Assembly (NCBI RefSeq): GCF_021390935.1
Contig: NZ_JAJPUI010000002.1
Coordinates: 682,001-746,000 of the forward strand
Direction of reading: 5' to 3'
Length of the DNA stretch: 64,000 nucleotides
Source: Streptomyces sp. CC228A
GTDB taxonomy: Bacteria; Actinomycetota; Actinomycetes; Streptomycetales; Streptomycetaceae
The notes under the pieces were generated by a model that did no database searches, was not told where the DNA came from, and was given only the letters and a program-made list of their open reading frames with translations. Below, piece after piece: positions 47,592 to 57,637 of this stretch (positions within the stretch are counted from its first letter, which is position 1; the number at the start of each line of letters is the position of its first letter). The position numbers and the translations under genes were made by a program.

Positions 47592-47784
47592 GGAACGCCT
47601 CCCGAAGAACACTTTCCGGAATCTCGACCAGCCCCTCCCCCTGCGGTGGCGCGAAGGCATCGGACACGTCGCCCTGGACGATGAACGTTCCCCGCTCGGT
47701 GCGGTACACGTTCGGGCAGTCGTCCTCGCCGCACTCGCCGTTCCCGTTGCCGGTCAGTCGGGTCAGCTCTGCACGTTCGGACAT
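47578..47784 (-). CDS. Small acidic protein of the XRE/DUF6879 cassette
   Basis: 68 residues from the ATG at 47784 (GGGGAG upstream; GTG at 47790 is possible). Two cysteines in GECGEDDCPNVYRTERGTFI and an acidic C-terminal helix (IPESVLREAFRALG). Small proteins of this type lead DUF6879/XRE units in other streptomycetes as far as I recall. Its end overlaps the DUF6879 start by 14 bases. Function unknown. Confidence 0.7.
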   Translation of the reverse strand: MSERAELTRLTGNGNGECGEDDCPNVYRTERGTFIVQGDVSDAFAPPQGEGLVEIPESVLREAFRALG

Positions 47785-47854
47785 ATCCACTCCCCTGTCC
47801 GCGGCTCCCAGTGGAGCCGTTCAGGACGACCGTACGAGGGCCGCAGAGGACGGG

Positions 47855-47890
47855 TCTATACACTTTGGCGACTATGCACGTTCTTGCATA
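47855..47890 (-). promoter_or_regulatory. Palindromic operator and promoter of the XRE/DUF6879 cassette
   Basis: TATGCA (47873-47878) and TGCATA (47885-47890) form a perfect inverted repeat around six bases. On the minus strand a -10-like TATAGA lies at 47855-47860, placing the -35 position inside the palindrome. A repressor bound there would block polymerase; the cassette's own XRE protein is the natural candidate. Confidence 0.5.
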
Positions 47891-48068
47891 AAGAGGTCGC
47901 GAGAGGCCCGTCAGAGGCGGTCCCTCGCGCCTGCGGCGCCAGCCGGGAAGCCGAGCCGACCAGTATCCGGAGAAGGCCAGGTCACAGGCGCTTCCAGCCG
48001 TGCCAGCGCGTCAGCACCAAGTCAACACAGGGCCAGGAAACAGCCTGAAACAGCCGGGGAAAACAGGA

Positions 48069-48096
48069 AGGGGCCAGACCTTGCGATCTGGCCCCT
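48069..48096 (-). terminator. Terminator of ychF
   Basis: AGGGGCCAGA (48069-48078) and TCTGGCCCCT (48087-48096) form a 10-bp perfect stem with an 8-base loop, about 54 bases past the ychF stop. AACAGGAA (48062-48069) and TTCCTGTT (48108-48115) could form an outer stem. It marks the right edge of the accessory island; the remaining 47891-48061 holds no gene. Confidence 0.75.
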
Positions 48097-48149
48097 GAAC
48101 TGGGGTTTCCTGTTCCGATCAGCGGTTCAACCGATCCGGGGTTCAGCCG

Positions 48150-49238
<1,089 letters not shown>

Positions 49239-49422
49239 GTTGGCGACTTCCTGGGAGGTGGGAGACGGGGCCGACCCCCCAGTCTACGGGCGCGGCGCCG
49301 CACCCGTACCACGGGCGGGGCCCCGGCGCTCCCCTGCGGCTTCCCGGGGACTTTGCGCCAAGCTCATCCCAAAGGCGTGTCTCGTACCGGTTTTCGGACC
49401 CCTCCCGGCCTACGTTGTCCCC

Positions 49423-50060
49423 GTGGAGCAGCAAAGGAGCAGTCCCCCTCGACGCCCGCGGCGGCCGCAGTCCCCGGCGGCCCGGCCGCAGCCTCCCGTA
49501 CGGCCGCAGCAGTCCTCCGCGCGGCCGCCGTCCCCCGTCCTGCCCTCGCGGGGCGCCCCCGCCCCCGGCCCGACACTCCTGCGGCCGGCCGCCCGAAACG
49601 GTCGGCGGGCCGCGCCCTGCCACCGGTCACGGCACTGGTCCGGGCGGTGCGGCGGTTGCCGAACCCCCGGCTCACCGGCCTCGGCGCGGGACTCTTCGCA
49701 TCCGCCGCCATGCTGGTGATCGGCTGCCTGGACCTGCTGCTCCTGAACGGCTCGCCCCTGGTGTACGGGCTGCTCTTCCTGCCGGTCAGCGCCCTGACCG
49801 CGCTGTGGGTGCGGGCCGCCGACCTCGTGACCGCGCCCATCAGCGTGCCCATCGCCTTCGCCGTCGGGGTGGTGCCCATCGCGGGCGGTGAGGGCGGGAT
49901 CGGCGGGCACACCATGGCCGTCGTCACCGCCCTCGCGGTGCAGGCCGGGTGGTTGTACGGAGGGACGCTGGTGGCCGGGACCCTCACGTGCGTACGGAAG
50001 GTACGGCACATGGGGCGGCGGCAGCAGGCAAGGGCCGCGGCCCAGCGGCGCGCCGGCTGA
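49423..50060 (+). pseudogene. DUF6542 membrane protein, frameshifted
   Basis: A GTG at 49423 starts an arginine/proline-rich head (EQQRSSPPRRPRRPQSPAA). The membrane domain lies in the neighbouring frame: RRLPNPRLTGLGAGLFASAA, then four spans including DLLLLNGSPLVYGLLFLPVS and TMAVVTALAVQAGWLYGGTL. This matches the DUF6542 family often found beside ychF. One base must be added between about 49545 and 49605, a stretch with GGGG and CCCCC runs, to unite the two. I suspect a sequence error. Function of the family unknown. Confidence 0.72.
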
Positions 50061-50083
50061 CCCCGGCCCGGCCGCAGTGGCGC

Positions 50084-50161
50084 GGCAGGCCGGTAGGCCC
50101 TTGCGCTCTGGTAGGCCGGTAGGCCCTTGTGCTCTGGTAGGCCGGTGGGCCCTTGTGCTCT
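50084..50161. repeat. 26-bp tandem repeat x 3
   Basis: Three head-to-tail copies of GGTAGGCCGGTAGGCCCTTG plus TGCTCT (50084-50109, 50110-50135, 50136-50161), differing at only a few bases. It lies between convergent genes. The rest of the gap 50061-50262 shows nothing else. Confidence 0.85.
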
Positions 50162-50262
50162 GGCAGCTCCCCTGGCGCATGCGCCCCGCCCCCGCCGTCA
50201 CCGCCCCGCCCTCGGACGGACCCGGCTCCGGTGGGGTGGCGGGCCGGCCGGCGGGGCGGAGG

Positions 50263-51009
50263 TCAGCGGGCCGCTGCCGCCGACATGGCGGCGCCGACGA
50301 TGCCCGCGTTGTTCTGCAGGGCGGCCGGGACGATCTCCGCCCGTACGTTCTTGATCAGCGGCAGGAACTTCTCGGCCTTGCGGCTCACCCCGCCGCCCAC
50401 GATGAACAGCTCCGGCGAGAACAGCATCTCCAGGTGGGCGAGGTACTTGCGGACCCGGTGGGCCCACTCCTGCCAGCTCAGGTCCTTGTCCTCCTTGGCC
50501 TTCGTCGAGGCGTGGCGCTCGGCCTCCTTGCCGTTCAGCTCCAGGTGGCCCAGCTCCGTGTTGGGGACCAGCCTGCCGTCGACGAAGAGGGCGCTGCCGA
50601 TGCCCGTACCGAAGGTGAGCACGATGACGGTGCCTGTGCGGCCCCGGCCCGCGCCGTGGGTCATCTCCGCCACGCCCGCCGCGTCGGCGTCGTTCAGCAC
50701 GGTCACCGGCAGGCCGCCCAACCGGTCGGTCAGCAGCGCCGCCGCGTCGACGTCGATCCAGGACGCGTCCATGTTCGCGGCGGTGCGGATGGTGGACCGG
50801 CCCGTCACCACGCCGGGGAACGTCACCCCCACGGGGCCGGACCAGCCGAAGTGCCCCACGACCTCGGCGACGCAGCCCGCGACGTCCGAGGGCGTCGCGG
50901 GCTGCGGGGTCAGTACCTTGTGGCGGGGCTCCGCCAGATCGCCGCGGTCGAGGTCCACGGGAGCGCCTTTGATCCCCGACCCGCCGATGTCCACTCCGAA
51001 GACGTTCAT
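50263..51009 (-). CDS. ppgK: Polyphosphate--glucose phosphotransferase (polyphosphate glucokinase)
   Basis: 248 residues from the ATG at 51009 (MNVFGVDIGGSGIKGAPVDL). A ROK-type sugar kinase with the phosphate motif VDIGGSGIKG, a sugar-binding region (NDADAAGVAEM) and TFGTGIGSALF. It phosphorylates glucose using polyphosphate or ATP, important in actinomycetes that take up free glucose without a glucose PTS. The ribosome site is weak; an ATG nine bases upstream is equally possible. Downstream of ispH on the same strand, 36 bases apart, probably co-transcribed. Confidence 0.95.
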   Translation of the reverse strand: MNVFGVDIGGSGIKGAPVDLDRGDLAEPRHKVLTPQPATPSDVAGCVAEVVGHFGWSGPVGVTFPGVVTGRSTIRTAANMDASWIDVDAAALLTDRLGGLPVTVLNDADAAGVAEMTHGAGRGRTGTVIVLTFGTGIGSALFVDGRLVPNTELGHLELNGKEAERHASTKAKEDKDLSWQEWAHRVRKYLAHLEMLFSPELFIVGGGVSRKAEKFLPLIKNVRAEIVPAALQNNAGIVGAAMSAAAAR

Positions 51010-51045
51010 GGACACCACGTTACGGGGATCACATGCCGCCGTGGG

Positions 51046-52032
51046 CTACTGCTGCTCCGCCAGGGCAGCGGCCTCCGCGCGCAGGTCGCGGCGCAGCTCC
51101 TTCGGCAGGGAGAAGACGATCGACTCCTCCGCGGCCTTGACGATCTCGACGTCCTCGAAGCCGCGCTGCGCCAGCCACTCCAGGACGCCTTCGACGAGCA
51201 CCTCCGGCACGGACGCGCCCGAGGTCACGCCGACCGTCGCCACGCCGTCGAGCCACGCCTCGTCGATCTCCTCCGCGAAGTCGACCAGGTACGCCTCCTT
51301 GGCGCCGGCCAGCTTGGCGACCTCGACGAGGCGCACGGAGTTGGACGAGTTGCGGGAGCCGACGACGATGACCAGGTCGGCTTCCGCGCCCATCTGCTTC
51401 ACGGCCAGCTGGCGGTTCTGGGTGGCGTAGCAGATGTCGTCGCTCGGCGGCGACACCAGGAGCGGGAACTTCTCCTTCAGCGCGTCGACGGTCTCCATCG
51501 TCTCGTCGACGGAGAGCGTCGTCTGCGACAGCCAGACCACCTTGGAGGGGTCGCGGACCTCGACCTTCTCGACATCGCCGGGGCCGTCGACGAGCTGGAT
51601 GTGGTCGGGGGCCTCGCCGGAGGTGCCGATGACCTCCTCGTGGCCCTCGTGGCCGATCAGGAGGATGTCGAAGTCCTCGTTCGCGTACCGGATGGCTTCC
51701 TTGTGGACCTTGGTCACCAGCGGGCACGTGGCGTCGATCGTGGCGAGGCGGCCCTCCTTGGCCTCCTCGTGGACGGTGGGGGCGACCCCGTGCGCCGAGA
51801 ACATCACGATGGAGCCGGGCGGCACCTCCGCGGTCTGCTCGACGAAGATCGCGCCCTTCCGCTCCAGGGTCTGCACGACGTACTTGTTGTGGACGATCTC
51901 GTGGCGGACGTAGACGGGCGCGCCGTACTGCTCCAGCGCCTTCTCCACGGCGATCACGGCACGGTCCACGCCCGCGCAGTAACCGCGGGGAGCGGCGAGG
52001 AGGACCCGGCGGGCAGGAGGCGTAGGAGTCAT
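51046..52032 (-). CDS. ispH: 4-hydroxy-3-methylbut-2-enyl diphosphate reductase
   Basis: 328 residues from the ATG at 52032; an ATG at 52041 adds three residues, and a reading to 52176 adds unrelated sequence. The three cysteines that hold the [4Fe-4S] cluster are C19 (APRGYCAGV), C103 (DATCPLV) and C201 ([11 protein letters not shown]). It makes IPP and DMAPP in the last step of the MEP isoprenoid pathway. Normal length. Confidence 0.97.
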   Translation of the reverse strand: MTPTPPARRVLLAAPRGYCAGVDRAVIAVEKALEQYGAPVYVRHEIVHNKYVVQTLERKGAIFVEQTAEVPPGSIVMFSAHGVAPTVHEEAKEGRLATIDATCPLVTKVHKEAIRYANEDFDILLIGHEGHEEVIGTSGEAPDHIQLVDGPGDVEKVEVRDPSKVVWLSQTTLSVDETMETVDALKEKFPLLVSPPSDDICYATQNRQLAVKQMGAEADLVIVVGSRNSSNSVRLVEVAKLAGAKEAYLVDFAEEIDEAWLDGVATVGVTSGASVPEVLVEGVLEWLAQRGFEDVEIVKAAEESIVFSLPKELRRDLRAEAAALAEQQ

Positions 52033-52382
52033 GCCCCCCATCGTAAGGGTGGGCGCGGAAGGAGAAGATCCGCCGCCGGGCGGGGCGGGTCGCCCCGACC
52101 GCGGGACCTGCACACGGGTGTTCGACCCGGCGGGCGGCCGCGCGGCGACCGGCGGCAGTGAGGAGGCGGGCCCCATGTCCGCGGCGGGCCCCGCCGGCGC
52201 GCGGGCGCGGGTGGCGGGCCGCGGGGACGGGTGGCGGTCGTGCGGGGGCGGGTGACGGGGCGGGTGGCGGGCGTGGACAGGGGCGGGCCGCGGGGCGGGT
52301 GACGGGCGTCGGCGGGGGCGGACCGCGGCGGATGACCGTCGTGGGCGGGGGCGGTGTCAGCGGTGGCGCGTACGCTCGCTCC
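52033..52382. other. 350-base divergent gap with G-rich repeats
   Basis: Between ispH and xseA, about 52200-52310 is built from irregular copies of GGGGCGGGTGACGGG and GGGTGGCGGGCGT. No gene or clear promoter is visible. Confidence 0.5.
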
Positions 52383-53753
52383 ATGCCTCTGTCTACGTCT
52401 GCCGAAGCTCCCCTGCCCGTCGGAGAGGTGTCGCGGCTCATCGGGGGGTGGGTCGACCGGCTCGGGGCCGTCTGGGTGGAGGGCCAGATCACTCAGTTGT
52501 CGCGGCGGCCCGGCGCCGGGGTGGTGTTCATGACGCTGCGCGACCCGTCGTACGACATCTCGGTGAGCGTGACCTGCTACCGGCAGGTGTTCGACGCGGT
52601 GGCCGACGTGGTGGCCGAGGGGGCGCGGGTCGTCGTGCACGCGAAGCCGGAGTGGTACGCGCCGCGCGGCCAGTTGTCGCTGCGGGCCGCGGAGATAAGG
52701 CCGGTCGGCATCGGGGAGCTGCTGGCGCGGTTGGAGCGGCTGAAGCGGACGCTGGCGGCGGAGGGGCTGTTCGCGGCCGAGCGGAAGCGGCCGGTGCCCT
52801 TCCTCCCGCAGCTGGTCGGGCTGGTGTGCGGGCGGGCGTCGGCGGCCGAGCGCGACGTGCTGGAGGTGGCGCGGCGCCGCTGGCCCGCCGTGCGGTTCGA
52901 GGTGCGGAACGTGGCCGTGCAGGGCGTCCACGCGGTGCCGCAGGTGGTGCGGGCCGTCCAGGAGCTGGACGCGCTGCCGCAGGTGGACGTGATCATCGTG
53001 GCGCGGGGCGGCGGCAGCGTGGAGGACCTGCTGCCGTTCTCGGACGAGGAGCTCGTACGGGCGGTGGCGGCGTGCCGTACGCCCGTGGTGTCGGCGATCG
53101 GCCACGAGCCGGACTCCCCGCTGCTGGACCTCGTGGCGGACCTGCGGGCCGCCACCCCGACGGACGCGGCCAAGAAGGTCGTCCCGGACGTGGGCGAGGA
53201 GTTGCAGCGGGTGCGGCAGCTGCGGGAGCGGGCGCTGCGCTGCGTACGGGGGCTGCTGGAGCGCGAGGAGCGCGGGCTGGCGCATGCGCTGGCCCGGCCG
53301 GTGATGGAGCACCCGCAGCGGATGGTGGAGGAGCGGGAGGCGCAGGTCGAGGCGCTGCTCGCGCGCGGGCGCCGGGTGCTGGGGCATGTGCTGGACCGGG
53401 CGGATTCCGAGCTGGTCCATACTCACGCGCGCGTGGTGGCCCTGTCGCCGGCGGCGACCCTCCAGCGCGGGTACGCCGTGCTGCAGCGGGCGGACGGCGC
53501 GGTGGTGCGGGCCCCGGAGGACGTGGCGGCGGGCGAGCGGCTGCGGGCCCGGGTGGCGGCGGGCGAGTTCGCGGTGCACCGCGTGGACGAGGACGGCCCG
53601 GGCGGTGACGGCACGGGCGAGAGCAGCACGGGCGGTGACGGCCCGGGTGGTGACGGTCCGGGAGAGAGCAGCACGGGCGAGAGCAGCACGGGCAAGGGCA
53701 GCACCGGCGAGAGCAGCACGGGCAAGGGCGGGGCCGAGCGGTCCGGAGCGTAG
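52383..53753 (+). CDS. xseA: Exodeoxyribonuclease VII large subunit
   Basis: 456 residues from the ATG at 52383. An N-terminal OB-fold ([20 protein letters not shown]) is followed by the catalytic domain ([40 protein letters not shown]) and the coiled-coil that holds XseB. With XseB it degrades single-stranded DNA to oligonucleotides in repair. The last 50 residues are an unusual tail of tandem GESSTG, GKGSTG and GGDGPG units encoded by 15-18-base DNA repeats (about 53600-53735). Confidence 0.95.
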   Translation: MPLSTSAEAPLPVGEVSRLIGGWVDRLGAVWVEGQITQLSRRPGAGVVFMTLRDPSYDISVSVTCYRQVFDAVADVVAEGARVVVHAKPEWYAPRGQLSLRAAEIRPVGIGELLARLERLKRTLAAEGLFAAERKRPVPFLPQLVGLVCGRASAAERDVLEVARRRWPAVRFEVRNVAVQGVHAVPQVVRAVQELDALPQVDVIIVARGGGSVEDLLPFSDEELVRAVAACRTPVVSAIGHEPDSPLLDLVADLRAATPTDAAKKVVPDVGEELQRVRQLRERALRCVRGLLEREERGLAHALARPVMEHPQRMVEEREAQVEALLARGRRVLGHVLDRADSELVHTHARVVALSPAATLQRGYAVLQRADGAVVRAPEDVAAGERLRARVAAGEFAVHRVDEDGPGGDGTGESSTGGDGPGGDGPGESSTGESSTGKGSTGESSTGKGGAERSGA

Positions 53754-53762
53754 GCGGATGCC

Positions 53763-53860
53763 GGCCCGGCGCGTAGGGCGGACACCGAGCCCGGCGCGCG
53801 GGCGGACGCCCAAGCCGGCGCGTAGGGCGGGCACCGGGCCCGGGGCGCGGCGCGAGGCGG
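53763..53860. repeat. Degenerate tandem repeat between xseA and xseB
   Basis: Three imperfect copies of CCGGCGCGTAGGGCGG(A/G)CACCG, about 30 bases apart. The 281-base gap 53754-54034 otherwise shows no gene. Confidence 0.5.
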
Positions 53861-54034
53861 ATGGGGCACGGCCCGGGGTCGGGTGGACCGACGCGGGACT
53901 GGGTGACGGGGGCCGGCTGACGCGGGTGAGGCTGACGCGGAGGCGGGACGCCGCGTCGCGAGGAAGAGGGAAGGGGCGTGGTCGTCACGGCGTGCGCGGC
54001 AGTGTTGTCGGCGCCCGCCCGTAGGGTGGACGGC

Positions 54035-54307
54035 ATGACGGCCAACACGACGGACAGGGCGGACGGGGTGGGCGCCCCCGACCTCTCCGGGACCACGACG
54101 CTGGGATACGAGCAGGCGCGCGACGAGCTGATCGAGGTCGTGCGGCGCCTGGAGGCGGGCGGCACCACGCTGGAGGAGTCGCTCGCCCTCTGGGAGCGGG
54201 GCGAGGAGCTCGCAAGGGTGTGCCGCCACTGGCTGGAGGGCGCGCGTGCACGGCTGGACGCGGCGCTGGCGTCGGAGCACGAGGACGCCGACGGGCCCGC
54301 GGACTAG
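54035..54307 (+). CDS. xseB: Exodeoxyribonuclease VII small subunit
   Basis: 90 residues from the ATG at 54035 with GGGTGGA upstream. The helical XseB core reads LGYEQARDELIEVVRRLEAG then TTLEESLALWERGEELARVC. Several copies wrap the coiled-coil of XseA. The gap to xseA is larger than the usual overlap, apparently expanded by repeat sequence. Confidence 0.93.
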   Translation: MTANTTDRADGVGAPDLSGTTTLGYEQARDELIEVVRRLEAGGTTLEESLALWERGEELARVCRHWLEGARARLDAALASEHEDADGPAD

Positions 54308-54442
54308 CGTCCGGGACCAGCCGGTTCACCACCCTGCCGGCACGGCCCACCGGCCCTCCGGAGCCGGGCGCGGCGGCGCGTCCGCATCCCCCTGGGGCTC
54401 GGTCGGCGCACCGGCCCGTGACCCGTCACACCCCCGGTTTAG

Positions 54443-54471
54443 TTGAACATTCACCTAACAGCCCGTACGGT
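54443..54471 (+). promoter_or_regulatory. Promoter of the RutE-like nitroreductase with overlapping small palindrome
   Basis: TTGAAC (54443-54448), a 17-base spacer and TACGGT (54466-54471) form a good vegetative-type promoter 46 bases before the start codon. TGAACATTCA, an inverted repeat with a two-base centre, overlaps the -35 element and could bind a repressor of MarR or similar type. Confidence 0.6.
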
Positions 54472-54516
54472 GGAGGCATCGCAGGATCACCGCTCTGCCG
54501 GAAGGTACGTTCCCCC

Positions 54517-55107
54517 ATGTCTCTCGTCCTTGACCCCGCCGCCCAGGACCTCCTCTTCCGCGAGGCCCGCACCGCCCACGCCTTCGCCGACGAGCCGGTG
54601 ACCGAGGAGCAGGTCCAGGCGATCTACGACCTGATCAAGTACGGCCCGACCGCGTTCAACCAGACGCCGCTGCGCATCGTCCTGGTCCGCTCGGCGGAGG
54701 CCCGCGAGCGCCTCGTCCCGCTGATGGCAGAGGGCAACCAGGCCAAGACCGCGACCGCGCCGCTCACCGCGATCCTCGCGGCGGACAACGAGTTCCACCA
54801 GGAGCTGCCGAGGCTCTTCCCGGCGTTCCCACAGGCCAAGGACCTGTTCTTCGCCGAGCGCCCGGCGCGTGAGGGCTCCGCCGGCATGAACGCCGCGCTG
54901 CAGGCCGCCTACTTCATCCTCGGCGTCCGCGCCGCCGGCCTCGCCGCCGGGCCGATGACCGGCTTCGACTTCGCGGGCGTCCAGAAGGCGTTCCTGGACG
55001 ACGACCACACCCCGCTGATGATCGTCAACATCGGCAGGCCCGGCGAGAACGCCGCGTACCCGCGGTCGCCCCGCCTGGCCTACGACGAGGTCGTCACCAC
55101 CGTCTGA
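54517..55107 (+). CDS. Malonic semialdehyde reductase-like nitroreductase (RutE/HadB family)
   Basis: 196 residues from the ATG at 54517 (GGAAGG upstream). FMN-dependent nitroreductase fold: IYDLIKYGPTAFNQTPLRIV, EGNQAKTATAPLTAILAADN, GMNAALQAAYFILGVRAAGL and GPMTGFDFAGVQKAF match the RutE/HadB group. E. coli RutE reduces malonic semialdehyde in pyrimidine breakdown, but no other rut genes are near, so the substrate here may differ. Confidence 0.9.
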   Translation: MSLVLDPAAQDLLFREARTAHAFADEPVTEEQVQAIYDLIKYGPTAFNQTPLRIVLVRSAEARERLVPLMAEGNQAKTATAPLTAILAADNEFHQELPRLFPAFPQAKDLFFAERPAREGSAGMNAALQAAYFILGVRAAGLAAGPMTGFDFAGVQKAFLDDDHTPLMIVNIGRPGENAAYPRSPRLAYDEVVTTV

Positions 55108-55312
55108 CCTCCCCGCAGCCGACGGCCCCGGGCGCCTTCCCCCCAAGGCACCCGGGGTCGTCGTCGTCTCCGCCGGTTCGTGGACGAGGGGCCCGCCGTC
55201 CGAGGACCGCGGCCGCGCCAGGGCGTCGACCACGCGCTCGTCCGCCCGACCGCCCCGCCGCCGGTCCACCGGCCGTATGTCAGACCCGGGCCGCCGGGCC
55301 GCCGGTCCGCCG

Positions 55313-55456
55313 CCGTACGTCAGCCGCGCCGCCGCCCGACTGGTCCGCTGCCGCACGTCAGCCGCCCGCCGTACGCCAGCCGCGCCACCCGCCACCCCGG
55401 GCCGTACGTCAGCCGCGCCGCCGCCCGACACTGGTCCGCTGCCGCACGTCAGCCGC
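55313..55456. repeat. Long tandem repeat, about 90 bp period, two copies
   Basis: GCCGTACGTCAGCCGCGCCG leading to TGGTCCGCTGCCGCACGTCA occurs at 55313-55367 and again at 55401-55456, with partial copies after. The 580-base gap 55108-55687 holds only such repeats and no gene. Confidence 0.6.
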
Positions 55457-55654
55457 CAGCCGTACGCGCGCCGTACGCCAGTCGGCCGCCACCCGCCGCC
55501 CCGGGCCGTAGGCCACCCCGGGCCGTACGCCACGCCGGGCCCCAGGTCACGCCGCCCGCCGCTCGACGGCCGCAGGTCACGCCGCCCGCCGCGCCACCGC
55601 CATGCGTCAACCACCAGGCATCAGACAGCAGGCGCAGGCATCAGGCGACAGGCC

Positions 55655-55702
55655 AGCCGCCAGCCGCCAGCCGTCAGCCGTCAGCCGTCAGCCGTCAGCC
55701 GT
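55655..55702. repeat. 7-bp tandem repeat (CAGCCGT)n
   Basis: About six copies of CAGCCGT/CAGCCGC run into the stop codon region of the DUF4245 gene. Just inside that gene a 38-base unit (GCAGCGCTCGGCG and GAACCCGGCGCCCCGCTGGG) is also duplicated. Confidence 0.75.
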
Positions 55703-56317
55703 CGCCGACGCGCTCGGCGCAGCGCTCGGCGGCGCGGAACCCGGCGCCCCGCTGGGCGCAGCGCTCGGCGCCGAACCCGGCGCCCCGCTGGGCGCGGGCT
55801 GTGCGGACGTGAGCGCCGCGGCCATCATGCCGAGCTGTTCGAACGGCGCCGTGCCCAGCACGACGGTGGTGGCGCCCTTGTCCCGCAGCACCAGCGCGTC
55901 GTACTTGTCGCCCTCCCAGCGCTCCCAGGCGCGGCCGCCCACCTGCTGCGTCTCGCCGGTGGCCTCCGCGCCGTGGCTGACGTCCCCGATGTAGCGCTTC
56001 GGGTCGGCGGTCGACTGCTCGACGGCCACGTACTCGCGCTCCGGCGTCAGGTACCCGAGGTGCCAGGCGTGGCCCTCCTCGCGCCGGAACGAGACGGAGG
56101 TGGCCCGCCAGCCCTCCGGCAGCCCCTCGGGGGCGGCGACCGGGTAGGGCGCGGCCCGCTGGGCGGTCACGATCTCGACGCTGTAGTCCACCGCCTTGAG
56201 CGGGTCGGCGTTCTCGTCGTGCGGGACGAAGAGGTAGATCACCGCCGCGGCGGCGCAGATGACCGCCATCGACTGGAACATCCCGCGCACTGTCTGCTTG
56301 CCTTGCATGCCTGCCAC
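55688..56317 (-). CDS. DUF4245 membrane-anchored protein
   Basis: 209 residues. A short head and one N-terminal membrane span (MFQSMAVICAAAAVIYLFVP) are followed by an extracytoplasmic DUF4245 domain (YPVAAPEGLPEGWRATSVSF; YVAVEQSTADPKRYIGDVSH; WERWEGDKYDALVLRDKGAT). The C-terminal 40 residues are low-complexity (repeated SGAPGSAPSAAP) and arise from DNA repeats. The start is a GTG at 56317 or an ATG at 56308. Divergent from glpX, its usual neighbour in actinomycetes. Function unknown. Confidence 0.85.
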   Translation of the reverse strand: MAGMQGKQTVRGMFQSMAVICAAAAVIYLFVPHDENADPLKAVDYSVEIVTAQRAAPYPVAAPEGLPEGWRATSVSFRREEGHAWHLGYLTPEREYVAVEQSTADPKRYIGDVSHGAEATGETQQVGGRAWERWEGDKYDALVLRDKGATTVVLGTAPFEQLGMMAAALTSAQPAPSGAPGSAPSAAPSGAPGSAPPSAAPSASATADG

Positions 56318-56443
56318 GCCCCTATGGTCGCATCAGGGGGGCGTGCTCATCCGTGGGGCCCTCTGCTCAGTTTGTCGACCTGGCGATAGAGTCACAGCAC
56401 CCTCTTCACCACCGGCCGTCGCCGTACAGAAAGGTGCGCTCCG

Positions 56444-57475
56444 ATGACCGAGCACCATCTGCCGTCCGAACTCGAGGTCTCCCCCGAGGCCCCCGACCGC
56501 AACCTCGCCCTGGAACTGGTCCGGGTCACCGAGGCGGCCGCCATGGCGGCCGGCCGCTGGGTCGGCCGCGGTGACAAGAACGGCGCCGACGGGGCAGCCG
56601 TCCGCGCCATGCGCACCCTCGTCTCCACCGTGTCGATGAACGGCGTCGTCGTCATCGGCGAGGGCGAAAAGGACGAGGCGCCGATGCTGTTCAACGGCGA
56701 GCGCATCGGTGACGGGACCGGCGCCGAGTGCGACATCGCCGTCGACCCGATCGACGGGACGACGCTCACCGCGAAGGGCATGCCCAACGCGATCGCCGTG
56801 CTCGCCGCCGCGGACCGCGGCACCATGTTCGACCCGTCCGCGGTCTTCTACATGGACAAGCTGGTCACCGGCCCCGAGGCGGCCGACTACGTGGACATCA
56901 ACGCGCCCGTGTCGGTCAACATCCGCCGGGTCGCGAAGGCGAAGAACTCGGCGCCCGAGGACGTCACGGTCGTCATTCTGGACCGTCCGCGCCACGAGGG
57001 CATCGTGAAGGAGATCCGCGAGACCGGCGCCCGGATCAGGTTCATCTCGGACGGCGACGTCGCCGGCTCCGTGATGGCGGTCCGCGAGGGCACCGGTGTG
57101 GACCTGCTGATGGGCATCGGCGGCACGCCCGAAGGCATCATCAGCGCCTGTGCGATCAAGTGCCTGGGCGGCGTCATCCAGGGCAAGCTGTGGCCGAAGG
57201 ACGAGGAGGAGCGTCAGCGCGCCCTCGACGCGGGCCACGACCTGGACCGTGTGCTGACCACGAACGACCTGGTCGGCGGCGACAACGTGTTCTTCGTCGC
57301 CACCGGCATCACGGACGGCGAGCTGCTGCGCGGGGTGCGCTACCGCTCGGAGACCGCCACCACGCAGTCCCTCGTCATGCGGTCGAAGTCGGGCACCATC
57401 CGGCAGATCGACTCGACGCACCGCCTGTCGAAGCTGCGCGCGTACAGCCAGATCGACTTCGACCGCGCGAAGTGA
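56444..57475 (+). CDS. glpX: Class II fructose-1,6-bisphosphatase
   Basis: 343 residues. Metal- and phosphate-binding motifs [15 protein letters not shown] and [16 protein letters not shown] identify the GlpX family of the lithium-sensitive phosphatase fold. It removes the 1-phosphate of fructose-1,6-bisphosphate in gluconeogenesis and is normally the main FBPase in actinomycetes. ATG at 56444 with AAAGG upstream. Monocistronic with a terminator. Confidence 0.97.
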   Translation: MTEHHLPSELEVSPEAPDRNLALELVRVTEAAAMAAGRWVGRGDKNGADGAAVRAMRTLVSTVSMNGVVVIGEGEKDEAPMLFNGERIGDGTGAECDIAVDPIDGTTLTAKGMPNAIAVLAAADRGTMFDPSAVFYMDKLVTGPEAADYVDINAPVSVNIRRVAKAKNSAPEDVTVVILDRPRHEGIVKEIRETGARIRFISDGDVAGSVMAVREGTGVDLLMGIGGTPEGIISACAIKCLGGVIQGKLWPKDEEERQRALDAGHDLDRVLTTNDLVGGDNVFFVATGITDGELLRGVRYRSETATTQSLVMRSKSGTIRQIDSTHRLSKLRAYSQIDFDRAK

Positions 57476-57511
57476 GACCGCGGCAGGGCGGTCGGGTGAC
57501 CGGGTGACGAA

Positions 57512-57545
57512 GAGGGGCGCTCCCAGTGCGGTGGGAGCGCCCCTT
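57512..57545 (+). terminator. Terminator of glpX
   Basis: GAGGGGCGCTCCCA (57512-57525) pairs with TGGGAGCGCCCCTT (57532-57545), loop six bases, 36 bases past the stop. It could also serve the convergent wbl gene. Confidence 0.82.
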
Positions 57546-57637
57546 CTCGTGCGGGCGGGGGCTCGGCCCCGCGTCCGCCGCCGTCGCGTCCGCTGTCTGC
57601 TGCCCTGTCGCCGGCCGGTGGTGCCGCGGCGGACGGG

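Noticed and set aside
55108..55687. Arginine/alanine/proline-rich open frames or a CRISPR-like array in the repeat region
   Set aside because: The repeats are degenerate, without uniform unit and spacer lengths, and the frames lack ribosome sites and known domains.
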